A DNA stretch of 40,871 nucleotides from an uncultured Spirochaetaceae bacterium (GTDB lineage: Bacteria > Spirochaetota > Spirochaetia > Treponematales > Treponemataceae): the NCBI GenBank assembly GCA_902803415.1, contig CADCQA010000161.1, forward strand, positions 1 through 40,871. Reading direction: 5' to 3'. Shown piece after piece: positions 23,857 to 32,607 of the stretch; position 1 is the first letter of the stretch; every line of letters begins with the position of its first letter. The notes under the pieces are model-generated. The model did not search any database. It saw nothing but the letters and a program-made list of their open reading frames with translations, and was not told the origin of the DNA. Both the position numbers and the translations under genes were made by a program.

Positions 23857-24707
23857 AAAAATGCCTGGTCGTAGTCAATTCCTTCAAGAACGGTGCAGTT
23901 CCGCTTGCCGGTGAAATCTGCGCCTTTCTGGAAAAGAGAAACATAAGCGCCTCCGTGTTCTCGTATGACGGCAGTGCCGCCCAGCGGGAGGAGGTTTCTG
24001 TTTCCTTTGAAGGCTGCGGCTTTGTGGTTACGCTTGGCGGCGACGGCACCGTCCTGTTTGCATGCCGGGGCTGTGCTGCGCTGGGTATCCCTGTGTTCGC
24101 CATCAACCTGGGGGAATTCGGCTTCCTGGCGAATGTCCAGCCGGGCTGCTGGGAAAAAGAACTTGCTGAATTCCTTGAGGGGCGGGCTTCGGTGAGCAAC
24201 CGGAGCCTTGTTGAAGCTGAGGTGCTGCGGGGCGGGAAGACGGTCTTCCTTTCCGCAGGGCTGAACGACATCGTGCTTGCCGGGAAGACACCTATGGCGC
24301 TGGTTAACTTGAATGTTGCGTACAACCATGCGCTGCTGGGGCCGTTCAAGACGACCGGCATCATTGTGTCCACCGCCACCGGTTCCACGGCATATTCCGC
24401 TGCAGCCGGGGGGCCCATCATGGAACCGTCCCTTGACACCATGGTGCTTACGCCCATCAGCTCCTTCAGCCTGTCTGCGCGCCCGCTGGTTTTCGGCTCC
24501 CGGGGCGAAATCACCGTTACGGTGCTGCCGTCGCGGGCCGGCATGGAGCTTACCCTGGACGGGCAGGAGCGCTTTGAGCTGGAAACCGGGGATGTCATCA
24601 TCATGGGTGTTCCTTCGTACAAGGCGCAGATTGTCTGCGCTACGCAGGAAAAATTCTATGCATCGCTCCAGAGCAAGCTGAACTGGTCAGGAGGTCCCCG
24701 TGCTTGA
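23853..24707 (+). CDS. nadK: NAD kinase
   Basis: A 284-residue cytoplasmic NAD(+) kinase producing NADP(+). The motifs are clear: LGGDGTVLFACR (GGDG active-site loop), the dinucleotide site LNDIVLAGKTPMALVNL, and TGSTAYSAAAGGPIMEP (conserved TGSTAY loop). Length is typical for the family. Its ATG overlaps the stop of the DegT-like gene (ATGA), and its stop overlaps the GTG of recN by 8 nt, so expression is tightly coupled across the three genes. The nadK-recN pairing is common in bacteria. Confidence 0.95.
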   Translation: MKKCLVVVNSFKNGAVPLAGEICAFLEKRNISASVFSYDGSAAQREEVSVSFEGCGFVVTLGGDGTVLFACRGCAALGIPVFAINLGEFGFLANVQPGCWEKELAEFLEGRASVSNRSLVEAEVLRGGKTVFLSAGLNDIVLAGKTPMALVNLNVAYNHALLGPFKTTGIIVSTATGSTAYSAAAGGPIMEPSLDTMVLTPISSFSLSARPLVFGSRGEITVTVLPSRAGMELTLDGQERFELETGDVIIMGVPSYKAQIVCATQEKFYASLQSKLNWSGGPRA

Positions 24708-26406
24708 AGAACTTGAAATCCAGAACTTTGCCCTCATTGACCATGCCCGCGTGGAATTTCCCGGCGGCTTTACGGTGCTGAGCGGCGAAACTGGCGCGGG
24801 AAAGTCCCTGCTCATCGGCAGCCTTTCATTTTTGCTCGGCGGCCGGGCGGGACTGGAGCAGATTCGTTCCGGCTGCCACGAGGCGCAGGTAAGCGGGGTG
24901 TTCCGCCTTGACTGCCCGGAGGCGTCCCAGTGGCTTTCCGGTCACGGCATCGAGGCCGAAGACGGGCGCATCCTGCTCCGCCGCATCGTGAAAGACAGCG
25001 GAAAATCCTCTTCATGGATTGGCGGAACGCCGGTAACACGCGCCGACCTTGCCTCCTTTGCGTCATGCCTTGTTGACCTGCACGGGCAGCACGAGCAGCA
25101 GTCGCTCATGAAAATCGCAGAGCACCGCCGCTATCTTGATGTATATGCAGAAATTACGGAGGAAGTGCAGGCTTTTTCCCAGCTCTACGCACAGCTTGTG
25201 GAAAAGCGCCGCCTGCTTGATTCTTTTGCTGCGGATGAAGAAGCCCGGCGCACCCGCGTTGAAATGCTGAATTTCGCCGTCGCGGAAATAGACGAAGCCC
25301 GCCTCCATGCCGGCGAGGACGAGGAGCTTGAGGACGAGGAGTCCCGCCTTGCCTCCTACGAAAAGCTTTGCGGAGGCATTGATGAAATATGCGCGCTGCT
25401 GGAAGGCGGGGACGATGCTTCCGGCGGCATTCTGCCGGAATTCCGGCGGCTTTCCGGGGCGGCAGCCCGTTCTGCTGCACTGGATAAAGCGCTGCTTCCG
25501 CTGCAGGACAGGCTGCAGTCCGCTTTCTACGAGCTCGATGATATTGCCGGGGAATTCCGCAAGTACGGGGCGGGGCTTGTGTTCGACCCGGAACGCCTTG
25601 CTGCCGTACAGGAACGCCTTGACCTGATATACCGGCTGAAGAAAAAATATGCTCCGGCACAGGGAGCCGCCGTTGCGGATGTGCTTGCCTACGGAGAACG
25701 TGCCCGCAAAGAGCTGGAAAGCCTTGGCGGTGCTGCCGAGGACAGGTCTGCGCTGGAAGCAGAGGTTTCCGCGCTGGAAAAGCAGGCCTACGCTGCCGCG
25801 CGGGCTCTGAGCGCAAAACGGCGTGAGGCTGCAGGGCGGATGTCTGCGGCTGTGGGGGAGGTGCTTGCGCTGCTCGGCATGAAGGATGCCCGCTTCTCCG
25901 TGAACCTTTCCGAGAAGCCCGGCAACGATGTGTCCCAGAAATGCGGCCCCTACGGCATGGACGACATTGAATTCCTTCTGAGCGCAAATCCCGGTTCCCC
26001 CATGCAGCCGCTTGCACGGGTTGCTTCCGGCGGCGAACTGAGCCGCGTGATGCTGGCGCTCAAGACCATACTCAGTGCCGGGGATACGGCCGGAACCCTC
26101 ATTTTTGATGAAATTGATACCGGTATCGGCGGTGCCGTAGCGGTGAGTGTGGGCGAGCACATGAAGAAACTCTCGCGGAAGAAGCAGGTTTTATGCATAA
26201 CGCATCTTGCGAGTATCGCTGTTTATGCCGATAATCAGATAAAGATACAGAAAGGCGTAGAGGGCAACAGCACTGCGACAGATGTTTTTCCTGTCACAGG
26301 GCAGGATCGCGTGAGGGAGATTGCCCGCATGCTTTCCGGGGATGTTACATCCCCTGAGTCTCTTGAACACGCAGCTGCCATGCTGCACAAATGTGGAGGA
26401 TTATAA
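24700..26406 (+). CDS. recN: DNA repair ATPase RecN
   Basis: A 568-residue SMC-like ATPase acting in double-strand break repair. It begins MLEELEIQNFALIDHARVEF, the family signature, with Walker A SGETGAGKS at about 28-36. A central coiled coil is split by a short head-distal region, and the ABC signature (VASGGELSRVMLALK) and Walker B TLIFDEIDTGIGG lie near the end. The GTG start at 24700 is fixed by CAGGAGG a few bases upstream. The stop overlaps the next ATG by one base (TAATG). Confidence 0.97.
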   Translation: MLEELEIQNFALIDHARVEFPGGFTVLSGETGAGKSLLIGSLSFLLGGRAGLEQIRSGCHEAQVSGVFRLDCPEASQWLSGHGIEAEDGRILLRRIVKDSGKSSSWIGGTPVTRADLASFASCLVDLHGQHEQQSLMKIAEHRRYLDVYAEITEEVQAFSQLYAQLVEKRRLLDSFAADEEARRTRVEMLNFAVAEIDEARLHAGEDEELEDEESRLASYEKLCGGIDEICALLEGGDDASGGILPEFRRLSGAAARSAALDKALLPLQDRLQSAFYELDDIAGEFRKYGAGLVFDPERLAAVQERLDLIYRLKKKYAPAQGAAVADVLAYGERARKELESLGGAAEDRSALEAEVSALEKQAYAAARALSAKRREAAGRMSAAVGEVLALLGMKDARFSVNLSEKPGNDVSQKCGPYGMDDIEFLLSANPGSPMQPLARVASGGELSRVMLALKTILSAGDTAGTLIFDEIDTGIGGAVAVSVGEHMKKLSRKKQVLCITHLASIAVYADNQIKIQKGVEGNSTATDVFPVTGQDRVREIARMLSGDVTSPESLEHAAAMLHKCGGL

Positions 26407-27206
26407 TGCCTACAAGTAATGAGAAACGCGAAGAATTTTCCCAGGCTGTCAAGCCGATAAAAGATGCCATAAAGGGGGCGCTGGACAAGGAGAAGGCTGA
26501 ACTTGCCGAAATCCGCAAGGAAGCAGAGGGTGCCGAGTACAAAAAGCTGCTGCTCGCGGATCAGATGATTTACATCACGACCCTCTACATGGCCATCAAC
26601 TCGCTTTCCGTGCAGATCCTTGAATTCAAGAACAACGACGCGCTCAACGATGCCCGCAAGTGCATTTACAAGGTGCTCATCTATCTTGAGGAAGTTGTCT
26701 CCAACATTGTTGACTGTCCTTATTCCGACCTTGCTCCCCGTCTGGAGAAGATTGCAAATGTTCCCGTGGACAAGCGCCTGTACCTGGTGCGCAAGCTCGG
26801 CCTTGCCATAAAGCTGCTTACCGATGCCTTCGGCGATAATTCCAAGTGGAAGTGGAGCTTTGTAGAAATCCGCGGCCGCTTTGCCGTTGTTGCAAAGAAC
26901 ATGATAAACATGAAAGAGGCGGCAAAGGACTACTTTGACCCCAATTCCCCCAACTACGAGCCGAGCGTGCTCTATGTGCGCCTTATCCGCAAGCTGCTTG
27001 ACCAGTGCGCCATGGACTACCGCGACAAGTACGAGCTTAGTTCCCGCCGCGTAGACGACATGCAGCAGGCAATCAACCTGCTCATTGCAAACCGCCGCGT
27101 TTCGATGGTGCTCAGCGATTCAGAGATGTCGGAGGAAATCCGCAAGAAAGCGCTTGCGTGGAAGAACAAGCTTGATGCCGACACAAAGTCCGGTGCCAGC
27201 AAGTAG
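26406..27206 (+). CDS. Conserved helical protein of unknown function
   Basis: A 266-residue, almost entirely alpha-helical, highly charged cytoplasmic protein with no signal peptide or membrane segment. Its N-terminus (residues about 10-45) is a charged helix that could form a coiled coil; the middle has IYITTLYMAINSLSVQILEF and KIANVPVDKRLYLVRKLGLA. GGAGG precedes the ATG, which overlaps the recN stop by one base. It is followed at 1 nt by the HD-domain gene. The position after recN suggests a spirochaete-conserved block, but I do not recognise the family and assign no function. Confidence 0.78.
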   Translation: MPTSNEKREEFSQAVKPIKDAIKGALDKEKAELAEIRKEAEGAEYKKLLLADQMIYITTLYMAINSLSVQILEFKNNDALNDARKCIYKVLIYLEEVVSNIVDCPYSDLAPRLEKIANVPVDKRLYLVRKLGLAIKLLTDAFGDNSKWKWSFVEIRGRFAVVAKNMINMKEAAKDYFDPNSPNYEPSVLYVRLIRKLLDQCAMDYRDKYELSSRRVDDMQQAINLLIANRRVSMVLSDSEMSEEIRKKALAWKNKLDADTKSGASK

Positions 27207-27207
27207 C

Positions 27208-28422
27208 ATGAAGAAAGACTTTATATTGAAGATTTTCGAAGGTTTTTCCATCGTCCGGTGGAACGACCTTGTGCGTCCCTTTGATGTTGTGGAAATGGAC
27301 AAGGACGCCGAAAAGCTTGTAGTCGCATACATCATCGGCAAGTTCGAGGAACACCGGGGCGTCAAGATTGACTGGGAATGGATGATTTATGCCTCCCTCT
27401 TCGACCTGCTCAGGAAAATCTCCCTCTGCGACATAAAAAGCCCCGTCCAGCGCCTCATAAAGACACAGTATCCGGATGAATTTATCCGCCTGAATGAGTG
27501 GGTGCTGGAGCAGTACCGCCAGCTTATCCCGGATAAGGCGCTGTTTTCAAAATTTACGCTGTACATCGGCAAGATGAGCGGTTCCATCCCCTATGAGGAT
27601 GCCCAGGAGCAGACCGCCCGCGTGTTCCGCGCGGCACATAAGTACTCCACCCTGCGCGAGCTGGAGATGATCGGCATGGTGAACGAGCCGCAGCGTCTGG
27701 AACGCATCCGGCGCGAACTGAATGCCGATCTTCAGAAATACCTTGATTTGCAGGGGCTGCAGCTGCTCATGACGCGCCAGAAGCCCTTTGATTTCCTGAT
27801 GCGCATAGAGCAGCTCCGCTTCCAGACGCGCTGGAACCAGACGCCGCGGGTGCCAAGAACATCCGTGCTCGGCCACTGCTTTTTTGTTGCCATCCTGACG
27901 CTGCTGCTGGGGCGGGAAACCGGCATTGCATTCTGTTCCCGGCGCTTCTACAACAATTTCTTCTGCGCCCTCTTCCATGACCTGCCGGAAGCCGTCACCC
28001 GCGACATCATTTCGCCCGTAAAGCAGGCCACCGAGGGGCTGCCGTCCATAGTGAAGAGCATTGAGGACAAGATTGTTGCCTCGGAACTGGTGCCGCTCAT
28101 GGAGGATTTCTACCGCGACGAAATCCTTTACTTTACAAATGACGAGTTTTCCAACCGTATCTGCCGCGACGGCAAGGTTTCCCATGTGAGCTTCGATGAG
28201 CTGAACACCCGCTATAATGAAGACGCTTTCAGCCCCGTGGATGGAAGAATCGTGCGCATTGCCGACCATTACTCTGCGCTGCTGGAGGCGGAACTTTCCA
28301 TCAGCCACGGCATTACGAGCAAGCATCTGCGTGACGGAAAGGCGAACCTGCTCAGGGCATACCCGGAGGGTACTGTTATCAGCGGCATTGATGCCCACGC
28401 ACTTTTCCAGTCCTTCGCTTAA
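27208..28422 (+). CDS. HD-domain phosphohydrolase (YfbR-like) with degenerate N-terminal repeat
   Basis: A 404-residue cytoplasmic protein. The C-terminal half is an HD-superfamily metal phosphohydrolase of the HD_3/YfbR type: GHCFFVAI (His223), ALFHDLPEAVTRD (His257, Asp258, Asp266), then IISPVKQATEGLP. YfbR-like enzymes are 5'-deoxynucleotidases. The N-terminal half has an ungapped lookalike, LFDLLRKISLCDIKSPV (64-80), against LFHDLPEAVTRDIISPV (255-271), with the HD pair lost. An internal duplication with one inactive copy is inferred. The ATG at 27208 begins 1 nt after the previous stop; translation is probably coupled. Nucleotide specificity is not known. Confidence 0.82.
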   Translation: MKKDFILKIFEGFSIVRWNDLVRPFDVVEMDKDAEKLVVAYIIGKFEEHRGVKIDWEWMIYASLFDLLRKISLCDIKSPVQRLIKTQYPDEFIRLNEWVLEQYRQLIPDKALFSKFTLYIGKMSGSIPYEDAQEQTARVFRAAHKYSTLRELEMIGMVNEPQRLERIRRELNADLQKYLDLQGLQLLMTRQKPFDFLMRIEQLRFQTRWNQTPRVPRTSVLGHCFFVAILTLLLGRETGIAFCSRRFYNNFFCALFHDLPEAVTRDIISPVKQATEGLPSIVKSIEDKIVASELVPLMEDFYRDEILYFTNDEFSNRICRDGKVSHVSFDELNTRYNEDAFSPVDGRIVRIADHYSALLEAELSISHGITSKHLRDGKANLLRAYPEGTVISGIDAHALFQSFA

Positions 28423-28651
28423 GCTGTTTTGCCGGTTCCCGTATTTTAAAATTCTCTTTTGAAAACCTTGAAAAATCATGAAAGTGAGTTTTTCAAGATG
28501 CCGTATTGTAAAAAAAATCCTTTTATTCTATACTTATGATAAGCCAATTTTCGCTTTTTTGCGGATTTCTGGCGGGGACTGCTGTAAATAGTTATTCCAT
28601 AATAATTTATAGGTTCCAATACACGTTTTTTGCTCGCGCTATGGAGGAAAT
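28423..28651 (+). other. Intergenic region with hairpin and oad promoter leader
   Basis: No gene is supported here. CTTGAAAAA (28467-28475) pairs with TTTTTCAAG (28489-28497) around 13 nt, without a clear T tract. The oad promoter follows. After the predicted start near 28541, about 110 nt of AT-rich leader precedes oadG; I recognise no riboswitch in it. Confidence 0.5.
28506..28534 (+). promoter_or_regulatory. Promoter of the oxaloacetate decarboxylase operon
   Basis: The -35 TTGTAA (28506-28511) and -10 TATACT (28529-28534) are separated by exactly 17 bp. A further perfect TATAAT (28908-28913) between oadG and oadA could be an internal -10 but has no good -35. Confidence 0.7.
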
Positions 28652-28900
28652 ATGACAATTTCACAAATGCTCAGTCAAAGTGGTATGCTGACTTTGCTAG
28701 GGATGGGTGTCGTCTTCAGTTTCCTTATCATCCTGATCCTGTCGATGTACCTGCTGCATGCAGTGGTGCACGCGCTTCGTCTTGATAAGGCCGATGAACC
28801 GGACACCGCTTCTGCCGCCCCGGCCGCGCCTTCCCAGGCTGCTGATACAGGGGCTGTCGTTGCGGCGATTGCTGCCGCCGTGCATGAGAAATTAGGCTGA
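28652..28900 (+). CDS. oadG: Na+-pumping oxaloacetate decarboxylase gamma subunit
   Basis: An 82-residue small membrane protein with one transmembrane helix (about 13-36, LTLLGMGVVFSFLIILILSMYLL) and an Ala/Pro-rich cytoplasmic tail ending AAIAAAVHEKLG. This is the usual architecture of OadG/gamma subunits, which assemble and stabilise the alpha-beta complex and bind zinc. The segment TLLGMGVVFSFL is typical of the family. GGAGG precedes the ATG. It is first in the oadG-oadA-oadB operon, 39 nt before oadA. Confidence 0.87.
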   Translation: MTISQMLSQSGMLTLLGMGVVFSFLIILILSMYLLHAVVHALRLDKADEPDTASAAPAAPSQAADTGAVVAAIAAAVHEKLG

Positions 28901-28939
28901 TTCATCGTATAATTAATTATCGTTTTAAGAGGTTTTTTT

Positions 28940-31003
28940 ATGGCTAAAGTTGGAATTTCTGAACTTGCAATCCGTGATGCTCATCAGAGCCTGCACGCAA
29001 CACGTATGACAACCGCAGACATGCTGCCGGCGTGTCCCATGCTTGATAAAATCGGCTATAAATTCGTAGAGGGCTGGGGTGGTGCAACCTATGATTCCTG
29101 TATCCGCTTCCTGAATGAAGATCCGTGGGAGCGCCTGCGCAAGCTCCATGCTGCAATGCCGCACTCAAAAATCATGATGCTCCTGCGCGCCCAAAACCTG
29201 CTGGGTTACCGCCACTATGCGGACGACGTTGTGGAGAAGTTCGTTGAAACTGCCGCAAAGAACGGCATTGACTGCTTCCGCATTTTTGACGCCTGCAATG
29301 ATCCGCGCAACATGGAATGTGCCACCAAGGCTGCCAAGAAAACCGGCAAGCACGTCCAGATGGCAATTTCCTATGCTGTTACCCCTTACCATACAATTGA
29401 AAAGTATGCCGAGCTTGCCAAGACCTACGCAGACTTTGGTGCAGATTCAATCTGTATCAAGGATATGTCCGGTCTGCTCAAGCCGTATGCTGCCTACGAC
29501 CTGGTAAAGGCTATCAAGGCAAAGGTTGACCTTCCGGTTGAAATCCATACCCACGCTACGACTGGTCTTTCCGTTGCAACCCTCCTGAAGGGTGCCGAAG
29601 CCGGTGCAGACTGGCTTGATACCGCTATTTCCTCCATGTCAATGGGAACATCCCATTCTCCTACGGAAACCATTGTAGAGATGCTGAAGGGCACTGACCT
29701 TGACACCGGTCTGGATACATCTGCCCTGCTTGAAATTGCAGCATATTTCCGTGAAGTGCGCAAGCATTATTCTTCTCTTGAATCATCATTCCTGGGTGCT
29801 GATACCCGTATCCTGCTTTCCCAGGTGCCGGGCGGAATGCTCTCTAACCTGGAAAGCCAGCTTAAGCAGCAGAACGCAGGCGACCGCATGGACGATGTGC
29901 TTGCCGAACTGCCGAAAGTCCACAAGGATGCAGGCTATGTGCCGCTTGTTACGCCGACAAGCCAGATTGTCGGTACGCAGGCCGTCATGAACGTCCTGAT
30001 GGGACGTTACACGACAATGACGCAGGACTTCCGCAACCTCATCACGGGACGTTTCGGCAAGCTCCCGGCAGAAGCAAACCAGGATCTGGTCAAGAAAGCT
30101 CTTGAGCAGAACAAGATGGATGCTGTCGTTACCTGCCGCCCGGCTGACCTGCTTGAACCGGAATGGGACAAAATGGTCGAAGAATCAAAGAAGAACGGCG
30201 GAAATGGTTCTGACGAAGATACGCTTACCTATGCGATGTTCCCGAACGTGGCACCGAAGTTCTTTGCTGAGCGTGCCAAGGGCCCGGTCGATGCTGCTAC
30301 GGCATTTGCAAAGAAGGAAGCTCCGGCAGCTGCATCAAACGGCGGCAGCTACACCATTACTGTGAACGGCAGCCCCTATGCTGTTACTTCTGACGGAAAG
30401 GGTTCCATCACGGTTAACGGCACCGCATACACTGTTGCTTTCGGTGCTGCTGGTGCCGGGGCATCCACTGGTGCCGGGGCAGCCGCTGCTGCTCCGGTCG
30501 TGACCGGCGGTGTGGATGTGAAGGCTCCGGTTGCCGGTACCCTGCTGCGCCAGAGTGTCCCGAACGGTTCCAAGGTTTCAAAGGGACAGACCGTTATGGT
30601 GATTGAGTCCATGAAGATGGAACTTGAAATAAAGGCACCTGAAGCTGGTACCATCAACTTTGGCGTTGCACCCGGTACTCAGGTTGCGAACGGACAGGTG
30701 CTCGCAAGCATCGGCGGTGTGGTGATGGCCGCTCCCGCTCCTGCAGCAGCCCCGGCCGCTGCTCCGGCTCCGGCACCCGCTGCCGGCGGAAGCGGTACTG
30801 CAGTGAAGGCTCCTGTTGCCGGTGTCTTCCTCCGCACTGCTGTTTCAGAAGGTGCTTCTGTGAAGGCTACAGATACAGTTGCCGTGATTGAGTCCATGAA
30901 GATGGAACTTGAAATCAAGGCTGGTGCAGCAGGAAAGGTTCATTTCCTTGTAAGCGCCGGTACGCAGCTGAAGAACGGTCAGCCGGTTGCTGAGATTAAC
31001 TGA
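28940..31003 (+). CDS. oadA: Oxaloacetate decarboxylase alpha subunit with two biotinyl domains
   Basis: A 687-residue carboxyltransferase. Residues 1-~460 form the HMGL-like TIM barrel and PYC/OADA conserved region: [13 protein letters not shown] with metal ligand Asp13, the CIKDMSG lysine segment, and EIHTHATTG metal histidines. It transfers CO2 from oxaloacetate to biotin, yielding pyruvate; the beta subunit then releases it and pumps Na+. Unusually, two biotinyl domains follow, with ESMKM lysines at 559 and 654, joined by an Ala/Pro linker. Each is preceded by KAPVAG. About 590 residues and one biotinyl domain is normal. AAGAGG stands 7 nt before the ATG. It uses oxaloacetate in fermentation or anaplerosis. 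Confidence 0.95.
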   Translation: MAKVGISELAIRDAHQSLHATRMTTADMLPACPMLDKIGYKFVEGWGGATYDSCIRFLNEDPWERLRKLHAAMPHSKIMMLLRAQNLLGYRHYADDVVEKFVETAAKNGIDCFRIFDACNDPRNMECATKAAKKTGKHVQMAISYAVTPYHTIEKYAELAKTYADFGADSICIKDMSGLLKPYAAYDLVKAIKAKVDLPVEIHTHATTGLSVATLLKGAEAGADWLDTAISSMSMGTSHSPTETIVEMLKGTDLDTGLDTSALLEIAAYFREVRKHYSSLESSFLGADTRILLSQVPGGMLSNLESQLKQQNAGDRMDDVLAELPKVHKDAGYVPLVTPTSQIVGTQAVMNVLMGRYTTMTQDFRNLITGRFGKLPAEANQDLVKKALEQNKMDAVVTCRPADLLEPEWDKMVEESKKNGGNGSDEDTLTYAMFPNVAPKFFAERAKGPVDAATAFAKKEAPAAASNGGSYTITVNGSPYAVTSDGKGSITVNGTAYTVAFGAAGAGASTGAGAAAAAPVVTGGVDVKAPVAGTLLRQSVPNGSKVSKGQTVMVIESMKMELEIKAPEAGTINFGVAPGTQVANGQVLASIGGVVMAAPAPAAAPAAAPAPAPAAGGSGTAVKAPVAGVFLRTAVSEGASVKATDTVAVIESMKMELEIKAGAAGKVHFLVSAGTQLKNGQPVAEIN
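30599..30915 (+). repeat. Tandem biotinyl-domain repeat, including a 32-bp identical core
   Basis: The DNA around the two ESMKM sites is a direct repeat with period 285 bp. Positions 30599-30630 and 30884-30915 are identical over 32 bp. This shows recent duplication or ongoing gene conversion, and is a potential recombination hotspot that could delete one domain in frame. Confidence 0.9.
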
Positions 31004-31016
31004 GAAGGATAGTACC

Positions 31017-32471
31017 ATGCCATTTTCAAAGACAGAGAATAATAAGAAAATCGGTCTCATCATGATAGCGATTATCGCTGTGTGCGCCGTGCTGTCCTTC
31101 GGGACGCAGGCCTTTGCCCAGAGTGACAGCAGCGGAACAAGCACCGTTGTACTTGAGAACAATTCCGGGCTTGACAAAGTGATTAAGGGAACCGAGAACT
31201 GGCACGGGGAATATGACATTTCAATTCCCACGTTCCTCCAGAACATTGGCAAGTCTACCGGCATCTACAAGATGGTGCACCGCCAGACTGCTGCGGAAAT
31301 AGCCGCCGAGAAGGAAGAAAAGGCTCGTGCCGCTGCTGCAGAGAAGGTTGATCCCTTTGCAGACGCAAATCCGCCGGGATGGCAGTACCTGGTGATGATC
31401 ATCGTTGGTTTTGTTGTCATCTGGCTCGGTGCTGGAATGGGATTTGAACCGCTCCTGCTGATTCCTATCGGTTTCGGTACGGTTCTGGTGAATATTCCGG
31501 GTGCGGGAATGGGTGATGCACCCCACGGCATGCTGCACATCATTTACAGCGCAGGTGTCGGCAATGAATTCTTCCCCATGCTCATCTTCATGGGCATCGG
31601 TGCCATGACGGACTTCGGTCCGCTCATTGCGAACCCCAAGATGGCTCTGCTGGGTGGTTCCGCACAGCTGGGTGTGTTCTTCACGATGTTCGGTGTCGCT
31701 GTCATGAATATGATAGACGGCATTGATTACACCATCCTGCAGGCTGCTGCAATCGCAATCATCGGTGGTGCAGACGGTCCTACGTCCATCTACGTGTCGG
31801 GTAAGCTTGCGCCGGAGATGATGGCCGTTATTGCCGTTGCCGCATATTCATACATGGCGCTGGTTCCGCTTATCCAGCCGCCTATCATGAAGCTGCTCAC
31901 GACAAAGAAAGAGCGCCTTATCCACATGGATCAGCTGCGCGAAGTCAGCAAGACCGAACGCGTCCTCTTCCCGATGATGCTGCTGGTGCTTACCATTCTG
32001 CTTTTGCCGCCTGCTGCACCGCTTATCGGCATGCTTGCATTCGGTAACTTTGTGCATGAGGCCGGCTGCGTAAGCCGCATCTCCAAGACGATGGAAAACG
32101 AGATGATGAATATCGTCTCTATCCTTCTTTCACTTGGTGTCGGCAGCCAGATGACGCCGGAAAAGATTATGCGTCCTGAATCACTCGGCATCATTGTTCT
32201 TGGTCTTGTTGCGTTCTGTGTGGCGACTGCCGGCGGTATCGTCATGGCAAAGATAATGAACGTGTTCCTTCCCAAGGGAAAGAAAATCAATCCGCTTATT
32301 GGTTCCGCGGGCGTTTCGGCTGTTCCGATGGCTGCGCGTGTTTCCAACAAAGTGGGGCAGGAATTTGATCCGTCTAACTTCCTGCTGATGAACGCCATGG
32401 GACCGAATGTCTCTGGTGTCATCGGTACTGCTATTGCTGCAGGTGTGTTTATCGCAACCTACGCACGCTAA
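31017..32471 (+). CDS. oadB: Oxaloacetate decarboxylase beta subunit (Na+ pump)
   Basis: A 484-residue polytopic membrane protein that decarboxylates carboxybiotin and exports Na+. Family signatures are present: [20 protein letters not shown] and [15 protein letters not shown] followed by [11 protein letters not shown]. The N-terminus (1-~105) carries an extra hydrophobic helix ([16 protein letters not shown]) and a charged Ala/Glu-rich segment before the first conserved helix ([17 protein letters not shown]), longer than classical OadB. The ATG at 31017 follows AAGGAT. It is the last gene of the operon and is followed by a strong terminator. Confidence 0.95.
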   Translation: MPFSKTENNKKIGLIMIAIIAVCAVLSFGTQAFAQSDSSGTSTVVLENNSGLDKVIKGTENWHGEYDISIPTFLQNIGKSTGIYKMVHRQTAAEIAAEKEEKARAAAAEKVDPFADANPPGWQYLVMIIVGFVVIWLGAGMGFEPLLLIPIGFGTVLVNIPGAGMGDAPHGMLHIIYSAGVGNEFFPMLIFMGIGAMTDFGPLIANPKMALLGGSAQLGVFFTMFGVAVMNMIDGIDYTILQAAAIAIIGGADGPTSIYVSGKLAPEMMAVIAVAAYSYMALVPLIQPPIMKLLTTKKERLIHMDQLREVSKTERVLFPMMLLVLTILLLPPAAPLIGMLAFGNFVHEAGCVSRISKTMENEMMNIVSILLSLGVGSQMTPEKIMRPESLGIIVLGLVAFCVATAGGIVMAKIMNVFLPKGKKINPLIGSAGVSAVPMAARVSNKVGQEFDPSNFLLMNAMGPNVSGVIGTAIAAGVFIATYAR

Positions 32472-32483
32472 TCGCTGAATAGT

Positions 32484-32524
32484 GCCAGTTTCAAAAATCA
32501 TAGATTTTTGAAACTGGCTTTTTT
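32484..32524 (+). terminator. Strong intrinsic terminator of the oad operon
   Basis: A perfect 16-bp stem (32484-32499 with 32503-32518), 3-nt loop and six T residues (32519-32524) follow oadB by 12 nt. Confidence 0.95.
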
Positions 32525-32568
32525 GTTTGCGGGCTGTGCCTTTGTGCCCTTTCCCTGTTTTCTTCCTC

Positions 32569-32597
32569 TTGATAGGGTGCTTCTTTTTTGCTAAACT
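32569..32597 (+). promoter_or_regulatory. Promoter of the glycerol-phosphate polymer locus
   Basis: The -35 TTGATA (32569-32574), 17-bp spacer and -10 TAAACT (32592-32597) preceded by TGC. The ATG begins 10 nt after the -10, and no Shine-Dalgarno sequence is visible between. Confidence 0.65.
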
Positions 32598-32607
32598 TTT
32601 ACGCATC

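Noticed and set aside
28478-28594. 38-codon plus-strand open frame beginning MKVSFSRC
   Set aside because: It overlaps the oad promoter, has no ribosome site, and its start lies in a hairpin loop; likely chance.
28541-28651. Possible riboswitch in the oadG leader
   Set aside because: I looked for conserved cores of common riboswitches and saw none; the leader is simply AT-rich.
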